In this document: in pieces, positions 30,037-39,818 of the stretch
Numbering within the stretch: position 1 is the stretch's first letter
How the letters are laid out: each line of letters opens with the position of its first letter
NCBI GenBank assembly: GCA_013306675.1
Contig: JABLUY010000017.1
Location: 62,001-126,000 of the forward strand
Origin: Thraustochytrium sp. TN22
Lineage: Eukaryota; Sar; Bigyra; Thraustochytrida; Thraustochytriidae
DNA: 64,000 bases
Direction of reading: 5' to 3'
Position numbers and translations under genes: made by a program
The notes under the pieces: model-generated
What the model saw: only the letters and a program-made list of their open reading frames with translations
Database searches by the model: none
What the model was told of the DNA's origin: nothing

Positions 30037-33000
30037 ATGCGGGCGGCGGCGGCGGTGGCGTGGGCGGCGTGGGCGAGCGCGGCGGTCGCGGCGGCGGGCG
30101 CGGAAATCAAGGCGTGCAAGGAGGGCGAGAAGAACGACCTGAACGTGGTGGTGGGCGTGCCGCGCGTGAACTTCCAGCTGCAGGGCGTTTCGAACGACCT
30201 GGGCAGCTTCGACAGCCCCGTGGAGGCGTGCCCGGACGGAGAGTCGATCTGCACGGCGGAGTGGATCGATGAGCTGTCCGCGGACGTGATGCTGGACACG
30301 GCGTACGCGTCGGAGAACCCGGACAGCTGGGTGAACTATGTGCAGAGCGTGGTGTTCTACGCGTTCCTGGGCATCTTCTTCGCGCTGGTGACGATCGTGT
30401 CCGGCGCCGCGGCGATCCTGCTGCGCTGCTGCCGCTGCTGCAGCTGCTGCCGCCGGTGCGGCGCCAAGACCGTGGGGTTCACGGAGGAGGGCGAGGAAAT
30501 CCGCGAGTACCCGATGTGGCAGACGGTGAGCACGTACTTTTGCCTGCTCATGCTGGTGGTGCTGCTCTTCGCCTTCACCCTTGCCTCGCAGGTGCGCGGT
30601 AACCTGGGCTTTACCGAGGCGCAGATGGCGCTCGTCGAGGCGCCCGAAGGCCTCACGGAAGTCGCCACGCAGATTTCCAACCCTGTTGTCGACCTGGCCA
30701 TCTCCGTCATTGGTACCGCCGCGGTTGGCATGATCTCACGTGTCAATGCTACGCTCTTTGAGTACGGCAACCTGACTACCGTGCACACTGCCGTGGAGTG
30801 CGCGCAGGAGATCTTTGACACCATCACGGACCTCAGCATCGCCGAGACCATGCTGGCTGTGCTGGACGAGCTGGAGGCCGTTCTGAACGCCAAGCCGAAC
30901 TCCACTCTCGTGAACGCCACTATTGACGATATTCTCGCTGATCTCGACACGCTCAATGATGCCATCACCACCGCCAGTACGAATCTTCATGATCTGAGCG
31001 ACGACGTGGACGACATCCTCGCAGAGGACCTCGGTGGCGCGATTTCGGACGTGGAGGACGACATGACGGACCTGCAAGGTTCCATGGTAACCCTTCAGGA
31101 GACTGTTGATGATTACGTCGACCTCAACGACAAGGCCGACAACCTGAAAACTCTCATCGACACTTACTTGATCGCCGTAGGCTCAGCACTGCAACTGGAT
31201 TACTCTAGGGTCGATGACTTCAAGACCGATTACAGCGCTCTCAAGGCCGAGTACAACAGTGCCAAGTCGCCGGCGACGCTGGAGTCTGAGATGGACGCTG
31301 TCATCGGATACAGGGACGCGCTCGATGCAAGTGCGGCCAGCTTGCTCACCAAGCTCAACAATGCGAAGGCTATTGTGGACGCAATCGACACGAGCGCTAT
31401 CGATACACAGCTCGATAACATTCTCGATGCGCTGGACAACTTCAACCTTACGGCCGCCAAAGAGGAACTGAGCGACATTATTTCGTCGCTCGTGCAATTG
31501 CCAAGCCTGGATCCTGTCATTGAGACCCTCGAGACCATCGACGGGCTCCGCGACAACGTCAACTGCATCTTCTCCATCCAGGATGTGCCGGCCAACATCG
31601 ACGCCGAGCTCATCGCGCTCCCGGAGGAGTTTCTCAACTTCACCAACCAGCTCGAGGAGCTCAACCAGACCTTTGCGGACGCCACTGAGGAATTTCCGGC
31701 CCTCATCGACCAGATGCAGGAGTTCAGCGACACCTTCGACGGCACGATTCAAAACGCCACCAACGAGCTTTCGTCCCAGATCGACGCTGCGCAGGTCATT
31801 CTTAACTCAACGAGGGCGCAGGTATTGACGCTCCGGGTCCAGGTCGCCTCCTTCACCAGTGGCGACGTGCTCGAGCTAGATGGTGCAATCAGTGCCGTGG
31901 AAACCCTCCAAAGTTCTCTCGCCGGTATGACCATGTCCTCTTCAACCAGCGACGGTATCAGTGACATGACTTCGCCCTTCGAGGCGATGGGAGCTGCTTT
32001 CACCGCTTTTGACTCTGCGTACGGGGGTGATGTCGATTTCGTCGTCACGCAAGGCGATACTTCAGGAAGCGAGTTGAACACCTATGCCTGCAAGGCGGCC
32101 ACGGGGACCGTTTGCTTCGATCCATCTGACAGGAGTTTCCCAGCAGCGTGTTCCTCACCGGACTCATGCCAGTATCCGGTTGAAGGCTGGACGGCCCTGA
32201 GCAGTGCACTGGGCGCGTTTACTTCAGCAGTAGGCGCCATCAGCAGCCCGTCTCTGAGTGAAGTCAGCAGCAGCTTGGGTACTGCAATCACTTCACTCGG
32301 GACGGCCCAGACCGAACTCGGCGCTATCGACTTCGACAGCTTTGACACCCTGAACACAGACGTGGACTCGGCTGTCAGCGGTATCGACAGTGCCGCGACG
32401 AGCATGACGGAGGTTCGCAACGATGTGGCGCAGATGAAGGAAAACTTTGCTTCGGTCTCCGTGGACGGCTCCCTGTACGAGAGCGAGCTCGCCGACATCC
32501 GTGCGGACATCGAGGCGTTCAACAGCTCCTCGCTCGTGGATACCTCGGATTTCGACTTTATCTTTGAGCAGGAAGCGAAGATCTGGGACCTGCTGACCAA
32601 CACATTGGGCGACATCCTCGACGAGCTCTCCACGTCGCGTCTCACGACCATCGCCGCCGGCAGCACCGGTGTCGAGGACCTCCTCAAGCACCTCGGCACG
32701 CAGTTTGACGCCATCATCGGCGCGGTCGAGCCGTCGCAGGCGACCCTGTCGGATTCGATCGAGCCCATGCTCGACTTCGCACGCATCCTTGACACCTCGC
32801 GCGATACGGACGAGGCGCTCCGCGAGGAGGGCTCCATCTACTACCTGGTGCAGACCTTCGTGGCCACCTCCGACTCGGGCTCCGACACCTACCCCGAGGC
32901 CTCCTTCTTTGCGAGCTACGACAAGCCCTCTGTTCTTGGCCCCATCGTGGATGGCCAAGTGGGCACCTACCCGGGAGATGCCATGTGCGTTACGGACGAG

Positions 33001-34410
33001 TGCTTGAAGAACTCCATCAGCTTCTATAATGACCAGAGTATCAGCGACATCGCCCCGGCGCTCGGCCAGGCTCTCCCTGTGGAGATCACCTTTTCACGCA
33101 CCACCATCACGGCGCTGCCCGCGCTCATCCCGGCATTCCTCATCATCTTCACGCTCTGCATCATCTGTCTCCCGCGCTGCGGCTACGCCGTGGCCTGCTG
33201 CTCCGTCTGCCTGGCGCCCTGGCTCTTCCTCTTCTTTGGCGCCCTCGCTTTCCCGCTGCTTATGCTCACGGCTGATACGTGCTCCGGCGCGGAATCCGTT
33301 GGCGCCAAGGTGCTCACTGAGGTCCAGCCGGCGCTCTGCGTTCAGGTCGGCGGCACCTTCGACACCTCTCGCACGCTCTGTGTCATGGATCTCGACGTTC
33401 CGCCCCTCTCCACCTCCATCGAGCTCGACATGCCGCAGCTCCTCCGCTCCGCCCTCGACAGCTGCTCCGGCTCCTCGGTCGCCAACACCGGCTCCTCCAC
33501 GCCCACCGAGCCCGTCGCGGCGCTCTACGCCTACTTTGGCGACAACGCTGCCACCATTGTCAACGACCAGTTCGATCAGCTTTTCACCGACATCCTGCCG
33601 GGCGCCGGCATTACGCTGCGCCCGCGCCTGCAGGACGACGTGCGTCAGAGCAGCACCGACCTCTCGACCAGCATCTCCACATTCGCCTCTGACCTCAACG
33701 ATGTCCTCGGCTGCGAGGACATTTCTGGCGCCTACCTCGGCTTCAAGGACACCTTCTGCTGCGACTTCGGCCAGGCCTTTTACTGGAGCTTCTCCGGCTG
33801 GTACCTCATCGCCTTCACCATGCTCATCGTCGGCCTCCCGGTCGGCTGCTGCGCCGCCACGCGCCTGCGCGACATTCGCCGCAGCCGCCAGCAGCTCCGC
33901 GAGTTCTACGCCATGAGCCACGAGAAGGTCGTCAACTCGCGCGTGGCCACTGCCATTGCCGGCACGCGCGTCGGCGCTGCCATCGGCAACTCACGCATCG
34001 CACAGGCTATGCGCCCCGGCGATGTCGACGTCAATGACGTCCCTTACGCCAACGAGGTCAGCCCGCCGCCGGGCGACCTCGGCCCCAAGCCCCCCTCCAA
34101 GCTCTCGCGCCTCGGCGCTTCCGTGCGCTCTCGCTTCCGCCGCGGCGACGCCGATCCGGAGGCCGGCTTTGGTGGTACGAACGGCGCGCCCCTCGTCTCG
34201 GCTCCGCCCGGTCTTGGCGACGATGACGATGCCACCATGGCGAAGTCCAGCCGTGTTGTCCCGGCGGTCCCCACCTACGACGGCGACGCGCCGCCGCCCG
34301 CCCCTGGTGGTGGCGTGCGTGCCCGTGCCGCTGGCGCCATGCGCGGCCTCGGCGAGTCCTTTCGCCGCCTGCGCAAGAAGGGCGGCAGCGCCGACGATGA
34401 TGACGAGTAA
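30037..34410 (+). CDS. Giant five-helix membrane protein, prominin-like topology (copy 1)
   Basis: The start at 30037 (1457 residues) opens with a signal peptide of Ala/Val (1-22). An upstream 132-codon extension is pure GC low-complexity and is excluded. Order: N-terminal exposed region (about 80 residues), TM1 (106-130), a Cys-rich cytosolic loop (RCCRCCSCCRRC), TM2 (165-185), a roughly 840-residue loop of helical repeats rich in Asp/Asn/Leu, TM3 (1024-1047), TM4 (1059-1079), a 175-residue loop with paired Cys, TM5 (1255-1277), then a basic/Gly-Pro cytosolic tail ending DDDDE. This is the layout of prominins (CD133 family), which shape membrane protrusions and bind sterols, although the first loop is larger than usual. 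The assignment rests on topology and the Cys-rich loop, not on strong sequence identity. Intronless. Confidence 0.7.
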   Translation: MRAAAAVAWAAWASAAVAAAGAEIKACKEGEKNDLNVVVGVPRVNFQLQGVSNDLGSFDSPVEACPDGESICTAEWIDELSADVMLDTAYASENPDSWVNYVQSVVFYAFLGIFFALVTIVSGAAAILLRCCRCCSCCRRCGAKTVGFTEEGEEIREYPMWQTVSTYFCLLMLVVLLFAFTLASQVRGNLGFTEAQMALVEAPEGLTEVATQISNPVVDLAISVIGTAAVGMISRVNATLFEYGNLTTVHTAVECAQEIFDTITDLSIAETMLAVLDELEAVLNAKPNSTLVNATIDDILADLDTLNDAITTASTNLHDLSDDVDDILAEDLGGAISDVEDDMTDLQGSMVTLQETVDDYVDLNDKADNLKTLIDTYLIAVGSALQLDYSRVDDFKTDYSALKAEYNSAKSPATLESEMDAVIGYRDALDASAASLLTKLNNAKAIVDAIDTSAIDTQLDNILDALDNFNLTAAKEELSDIISSLVQLPSLDPVIETLETIDGLRDNVNCIFSIQDVPANIDAELIALPEEFLNFTNQLEELNQTFADATEEFPALIDQMQEFSDTFDGTIQNATNELSSQIDAAQVILNSTRAQVLTLRVQVASFTSGDVLELDGAISAVETLQSSLAGMTMSSSTSDGISDMTSPFEAMGAAFTAFDSAYGGDVDFVVTQGDTSGSELNTYACKAATGTVCFDPSDRSFPAACSSPDSCQYPVEGWTALSSALGAFTSAVGAISSPSLSEVSSSLGTAITSLGTAQTELGAIDFDSFDTLNTDVDSAVSGIDSAATSMTEVRNDVAQMKENFASVSVDGSLYESELADIRADIEAFNSSSLVDTSDFDFIFEQEAKIWDLLTNTLGDILDELSTSRLTTIAAGSTGVEDLLKHLGTQFDAIIGAVEPSQATLSDSIEPMLDFARILDTSRDTDEALREEGSIYYLVQTFVATSDSGSDTYPEASFFASYDKPSVLGPIVDGQVGTYPGDAMCVTDECLKNSISFYNDQSISDIAPALGQALPVEITFSRTTITALPALIPAFLIIFTLCIICLPRCGYAVACCSVCLAPWLFLFFGALAFPLLMLTADTCSGAESVGAKVLTEVQPALCVQVGGTFDTSRTLCVMDLDVPPLSTSIELDMPQLLRSALDSCSGSSVANTGSSTPTEPVAALYAYFGDNAATIVNDQFDQLFTDILPGAGITLRPRLQDDVRQSSTDLSTSISTFASDLNDVLGCEDISGAYLGFKDTFCCDFGQAFYWSFSGWYLIAFTMLIVGLPVGCCAATRLRDIRRSRQQLREFYAMSHEKVVNSRVATAIAGTRVGAAIGNSRIAQAMRPGDVDVNDVPYANEVSPPPGDLGPKPPSKLSRLGASVRSRFRRGDADPEAGFGGTNGAPLVSAPPGLGDDDDATMAKSSRVVPAVPTYDGDAPPPAPGGGVRARAAGAMRGLGESFRRLRKKGGSADDDDE

Positions 34411-35377
34411 TCAGAACCAGCGCCGCGCGCGTTCTTCACGTCGTTCCATCACTGATTCTCGGATCGCGCGCCTTGCTTCCTTCTGAGCGCTCTTCGTCTT
34501 GTTGTGTCGTTCAATCAATCAAACTTCTGTTTTCGCATGATCAACTCGCCCCGGACGTCGGCGCTACGTGCCGCACCTTTGCGTTCGGCAAGCGCCCGTT
34601 CCAGGCTACCCTTGCGGAAAGCGTACCTGTAACTGGAAAGTCAGCGGCATGCTTCTCACTGGCGCCTCTACTAGGCACCTCTCACCGTGGTCCCCTGTGG
34701 CAAGGTCAGCGAGCTCGAACTCCCACTTAGTCTCCAGCGTCAGCAAGGCAAGCGAGCAAGCAACGTTTACGGTTTCCGCGCCGTGGCCTCGCTGCCGCCG
34801 GTTCGAACTCGGGCCCGATTTTCCGAGAGCGACGCGGCTGATCGCTGCTGATGTGAGTTCGAGTCAGCCTGCCCGGCGCGGCCCAGAGTGCCATGCGAGA
34901 GTGACCGTGACCCGTGACTTCACCGAGTCGCGTGTGACCGCCGGTCGTGCGCTCGCGCTGCGACTGAGCCACGGCCTCATGATGGCACGGGCGTGATCAA
35001 GATGATGACGCCGCGGCTTTGGCTTCAGGCCTTCATCACTCCGAGACGCCCAAGGCCAAGGTCTTGGCCGTCGCGCGCTTCTCGATCGCGTGCTAGCTTG
35101 CTCGCGACTGGCCCGGCCGCCGGGCAGCTGGCAAGGTCTTCTTTCGCAGGCACGGGCAAGATCAGTCGTTGTAGCCTAGTCACGCGCGTCTTGTCCGGTC
35201 GTGGCGACGCGGCTGCCAGTGCCAGTGGGCTGGGCTGCTCCCGTTGGCGGCGGCCGTCACCGACTCCGCCGCGGCGACCGACTCGGACCTCGACGGAGAC
35301 GCTCGTTTGGCGACGGCCATGGCCACTGGCTGGCTGGCCGCAACGGCAGACCGCTTGCAGGCACGGCGAGACACGGC
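34411..35377. other. Intergenic region between the tandem prominin-like genes
   Basis: This 967-bp stretch should hold the 3' UTR of copy 1 and the promoter of copy 2. A GGTTCGAAC tRNA B-box-like string at 34800 lacks pairing arms. Short frames have no domains. A CAG/GCAGGA microsatellite lies at 35387-35440, just inside the copy 2 coding region. Confidence 0.4.
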
Positions 35378-38300
35378 ATGGCGGCGACAGCAGCAGCAGG
35401 AGCAGCAGCAGCAGGAGCAGCAGCAGCAGGAGCAGCAGCACGGCGCGTGGGCAGCGGGACGAGGACCAGACCGAAGCTGCCAGGCACAGGGAGAGCTGTC
35501 CAGCTGCTTCAGCTCCTTCTTCTGCTGGTGGTGGTGGTGCTGCTCCTCATGGCGCATGGCGTGACGAGTGCGCAGGCGCAGGTGCAGGCCTGCGCAGACG
35601 GCCAGGAGGACGGGCTCAAGGTGTTGCTGGGCGTGCCGCGGGCCAACTTCAAACTGCAGGCAGTGTCCACGGACCTGGGCAGCTTTACTGATAGCCCCAT
35701 CACGACGTGCGCTGACGGACGGGGTGTCTGCGCAGAGGCAAACCTCAGCATCAGCCGCCTCTTGAGCGCGCAGTACGCCTCGGACCACCCTGACAGCTGG
35801 GCCAACTACGCCCAGGGCGTCGTCACGTACGCCTTTGTAGGTATCTTTTTCGCCCTTTTCACACTCCTGGCCGGTACGTTTGCCCTGGCCATCGTCTACG
35901 GCGCCAAACGACGGCGCCGCGCCCCGGCTGGTAAAAGGAGAAGCAGCTACAGCAGCGCCAGCAGCGCAAGCACGAGCGGCGACGACGAAAGCAAGGTCCA
36001 GGAGACCACCGTCAAGCTCGCAGCGCGGCGCGAGCCTGGAGCGAGGCGGACCGTCTGCGTCTACGTGGGTCTGCTCATTCTCATCGTGCTGCTCTTCGTC
36101 TTCTCACTGGCCTCGCAAGTGAGCGGCGCCTTACGCTTCTCCGAGGCGCTAATGAGCATGGTGGACGCCCCCGACGGCTTCGCCGAGGTTGCCTCGCGGG
36201 TTGCGGACCCAGTCCTGAACCTCGTTGTATCAACCGTCGCCACCGTCGCAGTTGACTCGGCCACGCGCCTCAACGCCACACTCTTTACCTATGGCAACCT
36301 CAGTGCCGTGCATACGGCCGCGGACTGCGCCAAGGATGTCCTGGACATCATTGCTGACCTGGACATCGCCGGCGTCGTCCTGCCTATCATCGACGACCTC
36401 GAGGCTGTGCTCGCCGCGAAACCAGACTCCCTCTCAGTCAACGCCACAGCGGATGGCATCCTCAGCGACCTGGATGCCCTCGTGGTCGCCGTCAACAAGA
36501 CCACCAGCCTTGTCGCGCAATTTGAAGACGGCCTCCAGGCTATCATCGACCTCAACCTGACCAGGTCCATCGCTGGGATTCGGGACTCCTTCACGAGGCT
36601 CGAGAGTGACCTTACTGAGCTGGACGAAGGCGTGGTCTTCTACAGCGAACTCTTCGTCGCCGGCAGCACGCTCAAGCGTCAGATTGACGACAAATTGGTC
36701 GGCACATCAATGACGCCGCCCTACGCTACCGCAGACGTTGTAGTCTTCCAAACGCTCTTTTCAGCCTTCAAGTTCGGCGTCGACAACGCCGATCCAACGC
36801 CATCGGAGCTCAAGGCGAGCATGGCGAGTGTCGTCGAGACCAAGGCGATGCTCGAGTCACGGACTTACGGTCTACGCGATGACCTCCTCAGGGCGCGCAG
36901 CGTCATTGACGCCATGCCCTCTGTGACCCAACTCAACGCATCCGTGTCGGACATCGCCGACGCGCTCGGCGCCTTTAACCTCACACAGGTCGAGGAGGAT
37001 CTCGACGCCGTCGTCTCCATGCTTGCCGACCTGCCTAGCCTCGTGCCCGTCATTTCTCTCCTCAAGGAGGTTGAAGGTCTGCGCAGCTATGTGGACTGCG
37101 TCATGCTTGTCCGCGACGTGCCCACCAGGGTGGATGCCGAGCTCGTCAAGCTTCCGGATGCGCTGCTCGAGGTCCCTGCGCAACTTAGTAACCTCAACGA
37201 GACCTTCACGGCCGCAACCGCACGTTTCCCTGCGCTCATCGCCACCATGGAGGAGTACGGCGACACCTTTGACGGAACCATCCAGGCACAAGCCGTCAAG
37301 TTCTCCACCATGCTCGCCTCGGCCCAGGACCAGCTCAACGAAACCAAGACGTCCATCTCTCTGCTACAGGCGAGGCTTGACACTGCCGAGCCGAACCTGC
37401 TCGACGAATCCGACGCTCTGGACTCCATGGACTCGCTCCTCACCACCCTCGACGATGCCAAACTTGACATCGACACCAGCACGCTCGCAAGCGTCGACAA
37501 TCTCGACGCTGCAATGGACTCGCTCAAGCTAGGCCTCCAGGCCTTTGACAATCGGTTTTCGGACAACGTTGAGCTGGCCACCAGCTTCGCCGCCTCCTTC
37601 ACATGCCAAGATGCTGGCACCTTATGCTACCTGTCCAGCTCTGGGACCATGCTTCCCTGCTCCGATCCGTCGTCCGACGAGTGCGACTACCCGTGGGACG
37701 GCTGGCTCGCGCTCAGCGCCAGCCTGAGCGGCTTCATTTCCGCAGGTGCTGACATCGACCCCGCCCTGGATGAGATTCACTCGCAGATTTCACTCACGCA
37801 CACCGCCATTGCGAGCGTCAACACACGCCTCGACGCCGTCGACCTCTCGGCCATTGATCGGCTCCTGCTGGATGTCAGCGAGGCCTCTCACAGGCTCACG
37901 TCTGCCACGGACCAAGTCCTGCAAATGTATGCCGACGTGAGCGTCATCAAGGACAACTTCGCCAGAGTCGTGCAGGACGGCGGCCCTCTCGAGGGCAGGC
38001 TCGCCGAGATCCGCGCCGAGGTGCAGGCCTTCAACGTCTCCGGCATCCTTGACGCCGCCAGATTCAACGACTTCTTCGACCTGGAGGCCCGAACCTGGGC
38101 ACTGCTCACAGACACCCTTGGCAAGGTGCTCAACGAGCTCTCCTCCGCGCGCTTGCGCGAAGTTTCTTCTGGCACCCAAGGCTTCGCCCAGCTCGGTGCG
38201 CATCTCGTCGCCCAGCTCAACACTCTCATCGCCGCCATTGACCCCGGCCTAGCCGCCCTCTCTTCGGAAAATCTGTCTTCGGTTCTGGACGTCGCTCGAG

Positions 38301-39682
38301 TCCTCGATCGCTTCCGCGACGTCGATGCCTCGCTGCGCGCGGTTGGCTCCGTCTACTACCTCGTCCAAACCTTCGCCACACGCGCCTCATTCCCAGAGGC
38401 ATCACAATTTAGCGCCTACGAGACCCCCTCGGTGGCAGGCGCTATCATCGATGGCCACGTCCAGGCATACCCTGGCGGCGCTCGCTGTGTCACAGACGCC
38501 TGCATCCAGGCTTCGATATCGTTCTACAAGGACGAGGCGCTCTCGGATCTCGTTGCGTCTTCGCCCGTCGAGGTGCCCTTTTCCGTCGCAAGCGGCACCA
38601 CGCTGCCGCTGCTCGTGCCGGCTTGCGTCATCGTCTTCGCGGTTTGTGTCATCTGGACTCCTCGCTGCGGCTACGCCGTGGCGTGCTGCTCCGTCTGCGC
38701 GGCGCCCTGGCTCTTTGCCTTCTTTGGAGCGCTCGGCTTTCCCGTCCTCCTCGTTGTGGCCGACTCCTGCGCAAGCGCCGAGTCGATAGGCACCACTGTT
38801 GTTGCCGAGGCCCAGCCCGGCCTTTGCGCCCAGGTCGGCGGCATCTTTGACGAGGCTGCCACTCTGTGTGTGCTGACCTTGGCCCCTCCTTCTCCCAGTG
38901 CGGTCTCGATTCCGGTCGAGATTGACATGCCCCAACTCTTACGTTCAATTCTGCAGGACTGCGCAGGCGCCTCCGTGGCCAACTCCAAAGGCAGCGCTCC
39001 TGTGGAGCCTCTTGCGGCTTTATACGCCGTTTTCAGAACCAGCGCAGCCACGATCATCAATGTGCAGCTCGGCGAGATTGTCAACGCGACGTTGCCGAGA
39101 CAAGGCATCGTGCTGCGCCAGCGTCTCGAAGACCTCTTGTACCGCAGCGGCGAGGACCTGACAACCGAAATTGCAGCATGTATCACTAGTCTGAGCGAGG
39201 TGCTCGGCTGCGGCGACATCTCTAGCGCCTACCGCAACTTCAAGGAGACCTTCTGCTGCGGCGTCAGCGAGCCCATGTATTGGACCTTTGTTTCCTGGTA
39301 CCTCGTGGCCTTCACACTTCTTCTTTGCGGGCTGCCTATGGGCTGCTGCGCGGCCATCCACCTCGACGAGAAGCATCACAACCGACAGCAGCTTCAAGCG
39401 TGCTGCCTTGCGTCGCGCACCGCCGTCGCCTCTTCGCGGCTTGGCGTCGCCATGGCGGGCACGCCTCTTGGCGCCGCTCTCTTTCACGCAAAGCGGCAAG
39501 ACGCCGCGCTGTACCCCGGAGACCTCGAGGCAGACAAGCCGAAGCCCGTAGGCGTCTCGCTGCGCGAGCGCTTCTTCGGCCGCAGAAACCGCGACAATCC
39601 CAGCAACGAGGTGGGGTCTTTACAAATGGTTGTGCCGCCGAACCTTGACGTCGATGTCGATGGGCCTACGCATGGCGTTTGA
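35378..39682 (+). CDS. Giant five-helix membrane protein, prominin-like topology (copy 2)
   Basis: This is a tandem paralogue of the preceding gene. They share the N-terminal motif GVPRxNFxLQxVSxDLGSF, the HPDSWxNYxQxVV approach to TM1, the RCGYAVACCSVCxAPWLF block between TM3 and TM4, and DISxAYxxFKxTFCC before TM5. The start at 35378 (1434 residues) places an Ala/Gly repeat and a long Leu/Val hydrophobic stretch (about 38-55) as signal or anchor. A later ATG at 35549 is an alternative start. Helices lie near 149-175, 228-248, 1076-1098, 1111-1131 and 1306-1328. The TM1-TM2 loop is basic and Ser-rich rather than Cys-rich. The C-terminal tail is shorter than in copy 1. The pair arose by tandem duplication and has clearly diverged. 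Confidence 0.7.
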   Translation: MAATAAAGAAAAGAAAAGAAARRVGSGTRTRPKLPGTGRAVQLLQLLLLLVVVVLLLMAHGVTSAQAQVQACADGQEDGLKVLLGVPRANFKLQAVSTDLGSFTDSPITTCADGRGVCAEANLSISRLLSAQYASDHPDSWANYAQGVVTYAFVGIFFALFTLLAGTFALAIVYGAKRRRRAPAGKRRSSYSSASSASTSGDDESKVQETTVKLAARREPGARRTVCVYVGLLILIVLLFVFSLASQVSGALRFSEALMSMVDAPDGFAEVASRVADPVLNLVVSTVATVAVDSATRLNATLFTYGNLSAVHTAADCAKDVLDIIADLDIAGVVLPIIDDLEAVLAAKPDSLSVNATADGILSDLDALVVAVNKTTSLVAQFEDGLQAIIDLNLTRSIAGIRDSFTRLESDLTELDEGVVFYSELFVAGSTLKRQIDDKLVGTSMTPPYATADVVVFQTLFSAFKFGVDNADPTPSELKASMASVVETKAMLESRTYGLRDDLLRARSVIDAMPSVTQLNASVSDIADALGAFNLTQVEEDLDAVVSMLADLPSLVPVISLLKEVEGLRSYVDCVMLVRDVPTRVDAELVKLPDALLEVPAQLSNLNETFTAATARFPALIATMEEYGDTFDGTIQAQAVKFSTMLASAQDQLNETKTSISLLQARLDTAEPNLLDESDALDSMDSLLTTLDDAKLDIDTSTLASVDNLDAAMDSLKLGLQAFDNRFSDNVELATSFAASFTCQDAGTLCYLSSSGTMLPCSDPSSDECDYPWDGWLALSASLSGFISAGADIDPALDEIHSQISLTHTAIASVNTRLDAVDLSAIDRLLLDVSEASHRLTSATDQVLQMYADVSVIKDNFARVVQDGGPLEGRLAEIRAEVQAFNVSGILDAARFNDFFDLEARTWALLTDTLGKVLNELSSARLREVSSGTQGFAQLGAHLVAQLNTLIAAIDPGLAALSSENLSSVLDVARVLDRFRDVDASLRAVGSVYYLVQTFATRASFPEASQFSAYETPSVAGAIIDGHVQAYPGGARCVTDACIQASISFYKDEALSDLVASSPVEVPFSVASGTTLPLLVPACVIVFAVCVIWTPRCGYAVACCSVCAAPWLFAFFGALGFPVLLVVADSCASAESIGTTVVAEAQPGLCAQVGGIFDEAATLCVLTLAPPSPSAVSIPVEIDMPQLLRSILQDCAGASVANSKGSAPVEPLAALYAVFRTSAATIINVQLGEIVNATLPRQGIVLRQRLEDLLYRSGEDLTTEIAACITSLSEVLGCGDISSAYRNFKETFCCGVSEPMYWTFVSWYLVAFTLLLCGLPMGCCAAIHLDEKHHNRQQLQACCLASRTAVASSRLGVAMAGTPLGAALFHAKRQDAALYPGDLEADKPKPVGVSLRERFFGRRNRDNPSNEVGSLQMVVPPNLDVDVDGPTHGV

Positions 39683-39697
39683 GCATGAGTGCTGGCT

Positions 39698-39752
39698 CTA
39701 GCTAGAGAGCGAGTAGAGCTAAAAGCTCGAGCTAGCTAGCTAGCTAGCTGCC
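39698..39752. repeat. AGCT/GCTA tetranucleotide repeat
   Basis: An imperfect array of CTAGCTAG units lies in the short convergent spacer between prominin-like copy 2 and the 1427-residue protein gene. Similar arrays lie near 26344, 28612, 44338 and 44490. Confidence 0.8.
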
Positions 39753-39818
39753 GTGTCATCCGTGATTCGTTAGAAAACTGTACCAGTAACTATAGGCCTA
39801 GGCCTAGTTGCGTCCGCA

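Noticed and set aside
34790-34830. Possible tRNA (GGTTCGAAC B-box-like string)
   Set aside because: Flanking bases do not form a T-arm stem or acceptor stem, and no A box lies upstream at the right distance.
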